From Nitrospirota bacterium (GTDB lineage Bacteria > Nitrospirota > Nitrospiria > JACQBW01): DNA of 64,000 bases. A program made the translations under genes and the position numbers. The notes beneath the pieces are model-generated. The model worked only from the letters and a program-made list of their open reading frames with translations, was not told the origin of the DNA and searched no databases. Of the stretch, positions 52,983 to 60,926 are shown one piece after another; within the stretch, counting starts at the first letter, position 1; each line of letters begins with the position of its first letter. The stretch lies in contig JACQBW010000006.1 of NCBI GenBank assembly GCA_016194305.1, forward strand, positions 1 to 64,000. Reading direction: 5' to 3'.

Positions 52983-53489
52983 TTATGGTGTTTCCGCAGT
53001 TGAGATCCTGCGAAAGTGATTAAAATCAGACTCCGTAATTACCCCTTTAAAAACAATTCCCAGAATGGAGAGTTTACCGTAATTCAGGCAAAAAACGACG
53101 CTGCCTTCTACTCGGGTCTCATAGACATTTGTCGACAATCCAAACCAGCTCAGTCCCATGGATATGGTAGATCCTTTTCCAAGCCATTTTGGCGAAACGA
53201 TGCAAATACCGCTTCTGCTGATATTCCAAACGGTTGACTGGAATGTGATTCCAAGGGAGGGAATCTCCGCCTGAACCATTCCCGGAAGAGTAATTCTTTG
53301 ATAACTTCTACGACGCTCATTCAAATCCGCTTGAAATGAATATTGAGTTGAATTTTGAGACCGATCAGGCCCAAATACTTCAATTGAGATCAAAACCATT
53401 CCGCCAAAGAAAATGAGACCGGTTAAAATTGCGAGTAGAGTCAAATCATTTTGCAGCATCGAAATGCCAAATTTCATATAGGTTTCCAT
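52983..53489 (-). CDS. Membrane-anchored PilZ-domain protein (c-di-GMP receptor)
   Basis: 168 residues, start at ATG 53489 with GGAGG five bases upstream. One N-terminal membrane helix (LTLLAILTGLIFFGGMVLISI), then a PilZ domain with both c-di-GMP motifs: the arginine motif ERRRSYQR (about 53-60) and NISRSG (about 88-93, the D/NxSxxG motif), followed by barrel strands GICIVSPKWLGKGSTISMGL in two pieces and ILGIVFKGV. It should respond to c-di-GMP. It lies just downstream of the stressosome locus, which carries a diguanylate cyclase, so a shared circuit is plausible. Confidence 0.78.
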   Translation of the reverse strand: METYMKFGISMLQNDLTLLAILTGLIFFGGMVLISIEVFGPDRSQNSTQYSFQADLNERRRSYQRITLPGMVQAEIPSLGITFQSTVWNISRSGICIVSPKWLGKGSTISMGLSWFGLSTNVYETRVEGSVVFCLNYGKLSILGIVFKGVITESDFNHFRRISTAETP

Positions 53490-53672
53490 TTTTCCTCCTA
53501 TAAAAACACTTTTCTAGCTTTATTTAATTTAAACAATGGTTGAAACTGACAGTTCATAAAGATATAGAAAAACAAGATCCATAATGTATTCTCCCGTCTC
53601 TAATTTATATTTCTCCCGGGAGTTTTTTATCAGTCCCGGGTTGGACTCAATTTTACGGGTATAGAAATATAA

Positions 53673-53716
53673 GGACAATCAGGTAAAACCCTGAATTCTG
53701 ACCTCGAAGATCACTG
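53673..53716 (-). repeat. CAATTCAGGG-type repeat, copy 1
   Basis: On the minus strand reads CAGTGATCTTCGAGG... AATTCAGGGTTTTACCTGATTG. Closely related to copies at 60927 and 61540 on the plus strand. Lies just beyond the last gene of the stressosome operon. Confidence 0.55.
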
Positions 53717-53748
53717 AAAGAAAAGGGAGGAAAATACCATCTTGACTC

Positions 53749-54381
53749 TTAAGGCTGAATCAAACCTTGGCGAATGGCATAACGAACAAGTCCGACCGTT
53801 CCATGAATATCGAGCTTATCCATAATCCTTCCCCGGTGGGATTCGGCGGTTTTTGGACTGACCCCCAAAAACTGGGCAATTTCCTTTGTGCTGTTTCCTT
53901 CCGCCACCAATTGAAGGACCTGACGCTCTCGGGAGGTAAGAGGATCTGAAGGGAGTTCTTTTTTATCTAAAAAAGCTTCTACCACTATCTTGGAAATTCC
54001 CGGACTCAAATAAACCGATCCGCGGGAAACCTGGTCTATAGCCTGGAGAAGATCTTCCCCGGCCTGTTGTTTCAGGACATAACCGCTAATTCTGGCCCGT
54101 TGGGCCTCCAGAACATAAAGGTCTTCGTCATGTATGGTTAGAATAATGGTTTTTGTCTTCGGACAGACCCGATGAATCTCCTTCGCCGCATCAATACCAT
54201 TTAAAATTGGCATTGAGAGATCCAGAATGGCAATATCCGGTAAATACTTTTGTGCCATCTGGATTGCTTCATCTCCAGACGCGGCCTCTGCGATGATCTG
54301 GAATCCTTTCCTCTCCAGATAAGCTTTCACTCCTTCCCGAAAAATACCGTGGTCATCGGCTAGGAGAATATCCAGACCCAT
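53749..54381 (-). CDS. NarL/FixJ-family response regulator, end of stressosome operon
   Basis: 210 residues. Receiver domain with acidic pair DD (9-10), Asp54 in AILDLSMPILNG, Thr in ILTIHDED and Lys in YVLKQQAG; LuxR-type HTH at about 145-205 (LTSRERQVLQLVAEGNSTKE, then VSPKTAESHRGRIMDKL). Overlaps the kinase gene by 29 bases, so it is the cognate regulator. Last gene of the rsbR...RR operon and its probable transcriptional output. Target genes unknown. Confidence 0.92.
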   Translation of the reverse strand: MGLDILLADDHGIFREGVKAYLERKGFQIIAEAASGDEAIQMAQKYLPDIAILDLSMPILNGIDAAKEIHRVCPKTKTIILTIHDEDLYVLEAQRARISGYVLKQQAGEDLLQAIDQVSRGSVYLSPGISKIVVEAFLDKKELPSDPLTSRERQVLQLVAEGNSTKEIAQFLGVSPKTAESHRGRIMDKLDIHGTVGLVRYAIRQGLIQP

Positions 54382-55330
54382 TCCGTGCCTCCCGTGGAAT
54401 AAAAATAAACAATCCTGTACCTTGGCCTGACATGGATTGAATTTTTAAAGTCCCGCCATAACTCTTAAGCAGTTCACGAATCCCTGTTAACCCCAGTCCT
54501 TTTTCTTCCTCGCAATCGGAAAGTGTTGTTTCCTTCATTCCAATACCATCATCTTGAATCGAACATTGAATTCCCTGATCTTCCTGGTACACACGAATGA
54601 CCACCTCCTTTGCGCAGGCATGTCTTACGACATTTGTCAGGGCCTCCCGCACAATCCGATAGATCAAAGTTTCAACTAGGGGCTGGAGACGTCCCTGCAA
54701 TAATCCTTTAACCGGGATCACCAATCCTGATCGTTTCGAGACACCACGAGCCAGGAATTCTAAAGCCGGTAGAAGCCCCAGATCATCTAGAACGGTCGGT
54801 CTTACCTCGTGGACAAGACGTCGCAAATGCTGTTCACTGAGCTGAAGGAGATTTCTTATTTTTTGAAAACCTTCTTGAAAATGCAGCGGTACCTGGCATT
54901 CAACTTCCTTCAGCGCCAGGTAGGTTGCAGCAAGAAGCTGTCCGGCCTCGTCGTGAAGGACGTGTGTGATCCGACGGGTCTCTTCTTCCAGCATCTGATT
55001 CATCCTGCGAAGGCCCGCGTTCGAATCCCGAAACGCACGATGAGTAATTTCAAATGAAGAAAGGCTTTCTAAAAAGAATTCGGCTCCCTTAAGAATGCGA
55101 TCGACTTCCTCAGGTCTCAGATTGCCCGGCAATGTTTTTCTAACCGCTTCCTTGTAAATGGCAACAAGATCCAGCACACCGATGTCCGACGAGACCGCTT
55201 GGCGTCCCAATTCATAGCCGCGTCCCAGAGCGCCTTCTCCGACGCCTTCCAGATAATCCTGAAATGCTAAAAAATAGCGCTCATGGAAATCATTTAGGGT
55301 TTCTTTCATTACCTGGGCTCTGATTTCCAT
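54353..55330 (-). CDS. Histidine kinase with RsbU_N-like N-terminal domain
   Basis: 325 residues (or 318 from ATG 55309, whose A is shared with the upstream stop as TAATG). The first ~100 residues are the helical domain shared with the neighbouring GGDEF protein and with the kinase at 59705: YFLAFQDYLEGVGEGALGRGYELGRQ and GVLDLVAIYKEAVRKTL in its first half, EFFLESLSSFEITHRAF at its end. This matches the pattern of the RsbT-binding N-domain of RsbU. A HisKA_3 helix with His126 (VLHDEAGQLLAATYLAL) and a HATPase_c domain (DDGIGM, GLGLTGIRELL) follow. Cytoplasmic, no membrane helix. Likely controlled by RsbT and phosphorylates the next regulator. Confidence 0.9.
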   Translation of the reverse strand: MEIRAQVMKETLNDFHERYFLAFQDYLEGVGEGALGRGYELGRQAVSSDIGVLDLVAIYKEAVRKTLPGNLRPEEVDRILKGAEFFLESLSSFEITHRAFRDSNAGLRRMNQMLEEETRRITHVLHDEAGQLLAATYLALKEVECQVPLHFQEGFQKIRNLLQLSEQHLRRLVHEVRPTVLDDLGLLPALEFLARGVSKRSGLVIPVKGLLQGRLQPLVETLIYRIVREALTNVVRHACAKEVVIRVYQEDQGIQCSIQDDGIGMKETTLSDCEEEKGLGLTGIRELLKSYGGTLKIQSMSGQGTGLFIFIPREARNGSGYSPSR

Positions 55331-56565
55331 TCTATCGAAGGTTTTCTATAAGAACTGTCGCAGTCCGGAGAATATATTTTATAACCGCCATGAACTTTCT
55401 TTGCGGCATACATAGCGGCATCCGCCCGGCGCATGAGGAGATCCGCAGTTGTCCCGTGCCAGGGGAAAAGAGCAATTCCGATACTTGCACCAATCTCAAA
55501 TCGTGCAGATTCAACAGAAAAAGGCTGCTCAATAATCTCCAGTATCTTGTTTACTGCAAGTTCCGTCCCTTCTATCGAAGTTGAGGGCAACAGTACTGCG
55601 AATTCGTCTCCTCCAAGACGCGCCAAAGTATCGGATTCACGTAACACTGAATGCAATCGAGGTCCCAGCTGTTGAAGAACTGCGTCGCCTTTGTCATGTC
55701 CATAATCGTCGTTAACTTCTTTAAAACGGTTTAGATCGAGTAAAAGTAGCGCCGTTGTGGAGAGATCTCGTCGACCAGTCTGCAGGGCATGTTGAAGACG
55801 ATCTTGAAACAGGAGACGATTGGGTAACCCGGTCAGATTATCGTGATAAGCGAGATGGGTTAACACTTCCATCTGTTTACGTTCAGTTAGATCAAGTGTC
55901 ACTACCAGACAAATCCTTTCCTGACCTTGTTCAATAAGCTGGAAATGCTCTTCCACGGGGTATTCTGACCCGTCTGATTTACAATGTTGGGTCTGCACAA
56001 CCAGTTTCTTTTTTTGCCCTTCCAGCAAAGGATAAAGCAATGATTTGAACGCAGTCTCGTCATATCCCAAGATCAAATCGAGAGGACTCATTTTCTGGAC
56101 GTTCTCCAGGGAACAGCCGAAATTTCGAAGGACACGCGCGTTGACATAAAGAAAGTGAAGCGTTTTCACATCAAACATATAAATTTCGTTTGAACTCGCA
56201 TCGAGAACATTCAATAGCCTAATCAACTCTTGATTCTGACGTTTAAGTGTTTTATGGAGATCGGTAAGGGTATTATAAGCTTCATGCAAGCCGCGCTGAA
56301 CCATGTCAAAGGGAGAAAGAATCTCTGCAAAAAATTCAGTCACTCGAATCATTTTACGGCTTTTATGGGATTCTCGCGTCTCGGATAGAATTGCTCCCAG
56401 CGCTTCTTCATGAACGGTGATCATTTCTAACACACCGATACGGTCGGCAACAGCCTTACGACCCAACTCATATGCCTGTTTTAAAGCTTCTTCCTTTCCA
56501 TGGGAAAGGTAGTCCTTTAAAGCCAAAAGATAGGGCTCGCCAATGTTTCGCGAAAGATCATTCAT
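55309..56565 (-). CDS. RsbU_N-like / PAS / GGDEF diguanylate cyclase
   Basis: 418 residues. N-terminal helical domain (YLLALKDYLSHGKEEALKQAYELGRKAVADRIG in two helices, EFFAEILSPFDMVQRGL) of the RsbU_N type, a PAS domain at about 120-240 (NEIYMFDVKTLHFLYVNARVLRNFG), and a GGDEF domain with RLGGDEFAVLLPS intact and the inhibition site RESD five residues ahead. Cytoplasmic. It begins inside the stop of the PP2C gene (ATGA) and runs into the kinase gene, so all are co-translated. Inferred role: c-di-GMP synthesis switched by RsbT released from the stressosome. Confidence 0.92.
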   Translation of the reverse strand: MNDLSRNIGEPYLLALKDYLSHGKEEALKQAYELGRKAVADRIGVLEMITVHEEALGAILSETRESHKSRKMIRVTEFFAEILSPFDMVQRGLHEAYNTLTDLHKTLKRQNQELIRLLNVLDASSNEIYMFDVKTLHFLYVNARVLRNFGCSLENVQKMSPLDLILGYDETAFKSLLYPLLEGQKKKLVVQTQHCKSDGSEYPVEEHFQLIEQGQERICLVVTLDLTERKQMEVLTHLAYHDNLTGLPNRLLFQDRLQHALQTGRRDLSTTALLLLDLNRFKEVNDDYGHDKGDAVLQQLGPRLHSVLRESDTLARLGGDEFAVLLPSTSIEGTELAVNKILEIIEQPFSVESARFEIGASIGIALFPWHGTTADLLMRRADAAMYAAKKVHGGYKIYSPDCDSSYRKPSIEWKSEPR

Positions 56566-57191
56566 ATGGATTGCTCCATATAGCGAATGATCAGCACCAA
56601 CGCGTCATCCATTGGATTTCTGTGTCTTGCAAGAATCTGAGAAGCCAATTGTTGGGGCGGAATATTTTGCGGGAGCTCTTCGGCAAAAGTGTCCTTAATT
56701 CCATCTGTTGCAAGAATCAACTGATCTCCCGGCGAAATCGAAACGGAAGTGGTTCTTAAAATAGGAAGTTTATAGCCCACTGTTCCGGCATTGAGCAAAA
56801 TCCATTCAGTTCGAGGATTTGCATTCTGATTTGTGTGGATTAACAGCCCTTCGACATTTCCCACAGCCAGCCACTCTATTTTGGTCCTTTTCTGTTCTTG
56901 TTTTCCCAGTCCCTGAAATGACACCATGGTCATGGCGACACCACGCATTCTCAGTAAATTCCTGTGACACCGGTTGATCAGACTGGCAAGAGGTTCGTCC
57001 GGATGATTTCCAAGCGTTTTAACAGCAGCTTCAGCCGATTCGGCCGCTTCACGTCCATGACCCAGCCCATCTACAACCGCGGCCAGCGCTCCTTCATCAA
57101 ACAATGAAACCAGATGACGATCCCCGGATTCGCACTGGCCGTCCATCGCTTTGAAAGCCACTCCCCAATCGATATGCCTAAATCCGCTCAT
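56562..57191 (-). CDS. rsbX: RsbX-like PP2C/SpoIIE phosphatase
   Basis: 209 residues, one small SpoIIE-type PP2C domain. Metal-binding acids are visible in AAVVDGLGHGREAAESAE and LILATDGIKDTF, and the last motif in MDDALVLIIRY. In Bacillus, RsbX removes phosphates from RsbS and RsbR and resets the stressosome; position right after rsbT supports the same role. No regulatory domain is attached, as in RsbX and unlike RsbU. 33 bases after rsbT. Confidence 0.88.
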   Translation of the reverse strand: MSGFRHIDWGVAFKAMDGQCESGDRHLVSLFDEGALAAVVDGLGHGREAAESAEAAVKTLGNHPDEPLASLINRCHRNLLRMRGVAMTMVSFQGLGKQEQKRTKIEWLAVGNVEGLLIHTNQNANPRTEWILLNAGTVGYKLPILRTTSVSISPGDQLILATDGIKDTFAEELPQNIPPQQLASQILARHRNPMDDALVLIIRYMEQSI

Positions 57192-57224
57192 TGATCCAGT
57201 AAATCCCCGTCAAATTGTGTTTTC

Positions 57225-57644
57225 CTACTCAACCGAACCATTCCGGCGAAGCCATTTTTTCATCTTCACCGTTGTACCCTTCCTGACCTCGGATTGAATT
57301 TCAAACTCGTCCATCAACCGTTTTGCGCCCGGCAATCCAAGCCCGAGTCCGTTTCCAGTTGAATAACCATCCTGGAGAGCCCGGTCAATATCTGCGATTC
57401 CGGGGCCTTCATCCTGGGCAATAATGAATATTCCCTTTAGACGACTTTCTTGTACCGGTCCCAGAATAATTTCACCTTTTCCGGCATATTCAACGATGTT
57501 TCGGGCAACTTCCGAAATGGCCGTCGCTATGATGGTCAGGTCGCTTCCGGTAAACCCGATCTGTGACGCCAAAGTCCGGCCATGGGCCCGTGCTGTCACA
57601 ATATCGGTGGAGCAAATAATCTGGACACGAGTTTCATGTTTCAT
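57225..57644 (-). CDS. rsbT: RsbT-like switch kinase
   Basis: 139 residues from ATG 57644 (the frame is open further but overlaps rsbS). GHKL/HATPase fold of the RsbW/RsbT group: N-box AISEVARNIVEYA (Glu45, Asn49), G1 box DEGPGI (78-83), G2 box NGLGLGLPGAKRL (98-110). RsbT sits on the stressosome, phosphorylates RsbS and RsbR after stress, then leaves to activate an RsbU_N-bearing partner. Eleven-base overlap with rsbS. All ATP-binding residues are present. Confidence 0.93.
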   Translation of the reverse strand: MKHETRVQIICSTDIVTARAHGRTLASQIGFTGSDLTIIATAISEVARNIVEYAGKGEIILGPVQESRLKGIFIIAQDEGPGIADIDRALQDGYSTGNGLGLGLPGAKRLMDEFEIQSEVRKGTTVKMKKWLRRNGSVE

Positions 57645-58014
57645 TTGCGATGCCCGTATTTGTCTCAGAACTGTGATCCAAATGGGCAAGTCCCTCTTCC
57701 AAATCCAAAGCCGTCGCCACGCCGCCCATATCAAGACCGAGCTGAACCATCGAAAAAGCAATCTCGGGCCGGATACCCACAATGACGGTCTCCGCACCCC
57801 GAAACCGAATCATATTGGCAATATTTTTCAAAGTTCGAACAGCAAACGAATCGATCACATCCAGCGCAGTGACGTCAATAATAGCACCACGCGAGCGGAA
57901 CTTTCCCACCCGAGCCACCAGATCGCCCTGGAATTGTTTCAGATCTTCGTCGCTCAGTGCGGATTGAACCGTTGCGATCAAATAATCATGTTGTTTAAGA
58001 ATCGGTACATTCAT
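57634..58014 (-). CDS. rsbS: RsbS-like stressosome scaffold (STAS)
   Basis: 126 residues, a single STAS domain. The phospho-acceptor region AIIDVTALDVIDSFAVRTL contains Ser56 at the place of Bacillus RsbS Ser59. RsbS and RsbR form the large stressosome shell that holds RsbT. Overlaps rsbR by four bases (ATGA) and rsbT by eleven. Confidence 0.93.
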   Translation of the reverse strand: MNVPILKQHDYLIATVQSALSDEDLKQFQGDLVARVGKFRSRGAIIDVTALDVIDSFAVRTLKNIANMIRFRGAETVIVGIRPEIAFSMVQLGLDMGGVATALDLEEGLAHLDHSSETNTGIANET

Positions 58015-58922
58015 CTTTCGCTTTCTCTATATTTCTGGTCCCGTCCGCTAAGCTCTTCCAAAATCACTTTATATCCTAATAACTTTTCTGCTTCTTCAAT
58101 CCCCCCCTGTAAATCTCCCACCGTTTTCATTTTCCCGAATTCCACGCCGATGTTGACTAGCGTTTGGGCAATCTCAGACGACAAACCGGTGACGATCACC
58201 GTGGCTCCCATCAAACGAGACGCATCCATGGTTTGTACCAGATGATTTGCCACCGTCGCGTCAACCGAGGGAACACCTGTAATGTCCATCACCACTACTT
58301 TGGCACGGTTTGAACGAATGCCTCTGAGCAACTGTTCGGTTAACTGACGTGCCCTTTGCGGATCGATGACCCCGATAATAGGAAGGATCAATAGACGTTC
58401 TCGGACTTGCAATACTGGAGTAGAGAGCTCGCGAATCGCTTCCTGCTGTTGCCGAATGATACGTTCACGTTCCTGAACAAATCCGACGCCTACTGTATTG
58501 GCAATCCGGTTTGCTGCCGGCTCATAGGCATCCAGGACACGATTCAAAAGTCCAAAATCAGTCTGATACTTCTTGAAGAGAGAACGCGCCAACACATCGC
58601 GAAGTAATAAAACAATTCCAAGGACCTCGTGGGTTTCCACACCCCTTGGGATAATCCTTTCCGAAAGGTCTCGGGCGTAAGCCTGAAGCGCTTCGACTGA
58701 ACCGGTTTCCAGCACCGCGACATAGTTATCATAAACGGTCGTCGCCTCTTTAAAAATCTCCTCTTTGGTCATAGATGTTAAAAGTCCGGCCTCTGTGATG
58801 CGTCGCGCCCATTCTTCTCGAAGCTCGGTGCGGTTTTCCCTAAGATGCGCCACCAGTTCGCGAAGCAAGGCCCGAGTTTCCGGTACGGCTTGAAGAAGAG
58901 TCGATTCTTCTCTTTTTGGCAT
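58011..58922 (-). CDS. rsbR: RsbR-like stressosome sensor (RsbR_N-STAS)
   Basis: 303 residues from ATG 58922, with AGGAG seven bases upstream. Non-heme globin-like RsbR_N domain at 10-165 (ELREEWARRITEAGLL, VLGIVLLLRDVLARSLF) forming the turret, a linker helix and a STAS domain at 170-280 (VVMDITGVPSVDATVANHL). The two Thr phosphorylated in Bacillus RsbRA do not align with Thr here: IDPQRA has Pro188 where the first is expected, and VDATV has Ala222 at the second with Thr223 next to it. First gene of the stressosome operon. Cytoplasmic. Confidence 0.93.
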   Translation of the reverse strand: MPKREESTLLQAVPETRALLRELVAHLRENRTELREEWARRITEAGLLTSMTKEEIFKEATTVYDNYVAVLETGSVEALQAYARDLSERIIPRGVETHEVLGIVLLLRDVLARSLFKKYQTDFGLLNRVLDAYEPAANRIANTVGVGFVQERERIIRQQQEAIRELSTPVLQVRERLLILPIIGVIDPQRARQLTEQLLRGIRSNRAKVVVMDITGVPSVDATVANHLVQTMDASRLMGATVIVTGLSSEIAQTLVNIGVEFGKMKTVGDLQGGIEEAEKLLGYKVILEELSGRDQKYRESER

Positions 58923-59035
58923 GGTTTTTCTCCTCATTGAAAGATTGTGATAAACAGTTCTTATGGATTCTATCGGATTTTACAAAAAAGGGTATCAGCC
59001 GGAGACTGATTCTGATGTAGGAATTAGTGAGATTG

Positions 59036-59060
59036 CCTTGTCGGTGCTTTCCCGACAAGG
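59036..59060. other. Hairpin between the upstream regulator gene and rsbR
   Basis: CCTTGTCGG (59036-59044) pairs perfectly with 59052-59060 around a seven-base loop. It lies 16 bases past the stop of the 59076 gene. There is no U-run on the minus-strand side, so it may be a weak terminator, an RNA-processing or stability element separating the two operons. Confidence 0.5.
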
Positions 59061-59075
59061 AATAAAAAGGATCAT

Positions 59076-59708
59076 TTAATCAACCAGCTTGTTTCGAATT
59101 CCATACTGAATCAGATCCGCGTTTGTCTTCATCTTCATTTTCTCAAGAATCCGGGACCGGTAAGTACTCACTGTCTTTATGGAAAGGACCATCTGTTCAG
59201 CAATCTGTTTGATGCTCTTACCCTCTGCAATCAAACACATTACCTGATATTCCCGGTCAGAAAGGAGCTCATGAAAAGGTTTTTCAGAGTCCAATCGCAA
59301 GTCCTGCACCAATTGTTCCGCAAGGCAAGAGCTGATATATTTTCCTCCACCAGCAACTTTTCGTATTGCATTGATTAGATCATCCGGTGCGCTTTCCTTA
59401 GTCATGTAACCGGAAGCTCCTGCTCTAAGCAGACGGACCGCATACTGGTCCTCAGAATGCATGCTCAATACCAGAACGGGAAGATCCGGCTGTTCTCCCT
59501 TAATTTCTTTAAGCAGATCGAGTCCTGTCTTGCCAGGCATCGCCATATCCAGGACAACCACATTCCAGCTTTGGCTGCGAACCTGTTTCATGACCTCTTG
59601 TCCGTTGCCAGCTTCTCCGGCCACTTTAAGATCTGAAGTCGTTTGGAGAATATTCTTGATACCCTGACGCACCACCGCATGATCATCGGCAATTAAAATA
59701 TTTATCAT
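59076..59708 (-). CDS. NarL/FixJ-family response regulator
   Basis: 210 residues. Receiver with DD at 8-9, Asp54 in VVLDMAMPGKTGLD, Ser in VLSMHSED and Lys in YMTKESAPDD; LuxR-type HTH (LLSDREYQVMCLIAEGKSIK, QMVLSIKTVSTYRSRIL). Starts inside the kinase stop (ATGA), so it is the partner of the 59705 kinase. It has the same length and layout as the regulator at 53749 and may be its paralogue. A hairpin follows before rsbR. Confidence 0.92.
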   Translation of the reverse strand: MINILIADDHAVVRQGIKNILQTTSDLKVAGEAGNGQEVMKQVRSQSWNVVVLDMAMPGKTGLDLLKEIKGEQPDLPVLVLSMHSEDQYAVRLLRAGASGYMTKESAPDDLINAIRKVAGGGKYISSCLAEQLVQDLRLDSEKPFHELLSDREYQVMCLIAEGKSIKQIAEQMVLSIKTVSTYRSRILEKMKMKTNADLIQYGIRNKLVD

Positions 59709-60715
59709 GACAACTCTCCCACAAAAGGAATCTGAACAGTCACTTTTGTCCCTTTTCCGGGTCGCCCCGCTATACGTATTTCGCCGCCCAAAAAGGATGC
59801 CCGTTCCCTCATTCCTAGAAGTCCAAGGGACCTGACAGCCGAAATTTCAGCCGTCGTAATTCCTATTCCGTTATCATGGACATCAAGGATTATTTTGGCA
59901 CCTTTTTTCCGTAGGGAAATCCTTAAAGCAGTTGCCTGAGCGTGCCGGGCCGTATTGGTCAAAATCTCCTGAAAAATACGGAAAAGTGAACTGGATCTCT
60001 TTTGATCGATTGCGAGATCCCGTGAAGGCAAATTCAAATTAAACTGTATACCTGTTCTAGCTTGAAAATCCCTCAACTGCCATTCAATTGCGGCTTCCAG
60101 ACCAAGATCGTCCAGAATCGGTGGTCTTAACGCTGACGCAATTTGTCGTACCATCTGAATGGTTTCATCAATCAGCTTTACCATCCTATCCGTTTTATCC
60201 AGCACCGAGATTGGTTCAACGGTTGGATCCCCAGATGAATTTTGATCCTGTGGACAATTGCTATGTTTTTCTGTACGAAAACGTTTTTGAAGTCCTGAAA
60301 GGTCGTATTTCAAACAGGTTAACGATCGTCCCAGATCATCATGGATATCACGGGCAATTCTCGCCCGTTCCTCTTCCCTAATAGATTGGAGACGTTCAGA
60401 TAGGAGACGAAGTCTTGTATTTTTTTCTCGATATCCACGATAGATGACCTCAAATGGCGAAAGCGACTCGACAAGAAATTCCACTGCCCGAATAACGCGC
60501 GCCTGATCAGAGGGTTTTAGGCGGATAATTAAACTCTTCTCCAGAGCCTGACGGTAGATGTCAATCGCCTCCAATACTCCGACTCCGTTTAATGCGGCTT
60601 CGCGGCCAAGTTCATATCCCCGGTCCAACGCTGACTCACCCACTCCCGTCAAATATTCTCTCAGAGCCAGGAGGTAACATTCATTTAATTGTTGTAATGA
60701 TTGTCGAGCCATCAT
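59705..60715 (-). CDS. Histidine kinase with RsbU_N-like N-terminal domain (second copy)
   Basis: 336 residues. First ~105 residues are the third copy of the shared helical domain (CYLLALREYLTGVGESALDR, GVLEAIDIYRQALEKSL, EFLVESLSPFEVIYRGYREK). HisKA_3 with His125 in ARDIHDDLGRSLTCLKYDL and HATPase_c with N-box region ILTNTARHAQA, DNGIGI and SLGLLGMRERASFLGG. Cytoplasmic kinase without any other sensor domain, which implies that its input comes through the N-terminal domain, presumably RsbT. Has its own promoter upstream. Confidence 0.9.
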   Translation of the reverse strand: MMARQSLQQLNECYLLALREYLTGVGESALDRGYELGREAALNGVGVLEAIDIYRQALEKSLIIRLKPSDQARVIRAVEFLVESLSPFEVIYRGYREKNTRLRLLSERLQSIREEERARIARDIHDDLGRSLTCLKYDLSGLQKRFRTEKHSNCPQDQNSSGDPTVEPISVLDKTDRMVKLIDETIQMVRQIASALRPPILDDLGLEAAIEWQLRDFQARTGIQFNLNLPSRDLAIDQKRSSSLFRIFQEILTNTARHAQATALRISLRKKGAKIILDVHDNGIGITTAEISAVRSLGLLGMRERASFLGGEIRIAGRPGKGTKVTVQIPFVGELS

Positions 60716-60779
60716 TTTATCCGAAAATCCTTAATAAACACTTTTTGGACAAAGGACTGTTTTTTTTAATACATCTAAA

Positions 60780-60809
60780 ATAGTAAATTAAAAAAATGAT
60801 TTTTGCCAA
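60780..60809 (-). promoter_or_regulatory. Likely promoter of the kinase/regulator pair upstream of rsbR
   Basis: On the minus strand TTGGCA (60809-60804), 18 bases, TACTAT (60785-60780); the start codon is 65 bases further, leaving room for a normal leader. The region is strongly A+T-rich. Confidence 0.45.
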
Positions 60810-60926
60810 TTAAAATGGATAAATCCTAATCCATATTTTTGTTTGGTGCCCGCTAATAAGAGATCAAATCTTTCAAAGTAAAAAACCATAATCGCTTCCC
60901 ATTCATAGATCTGATGAATGTTATAT

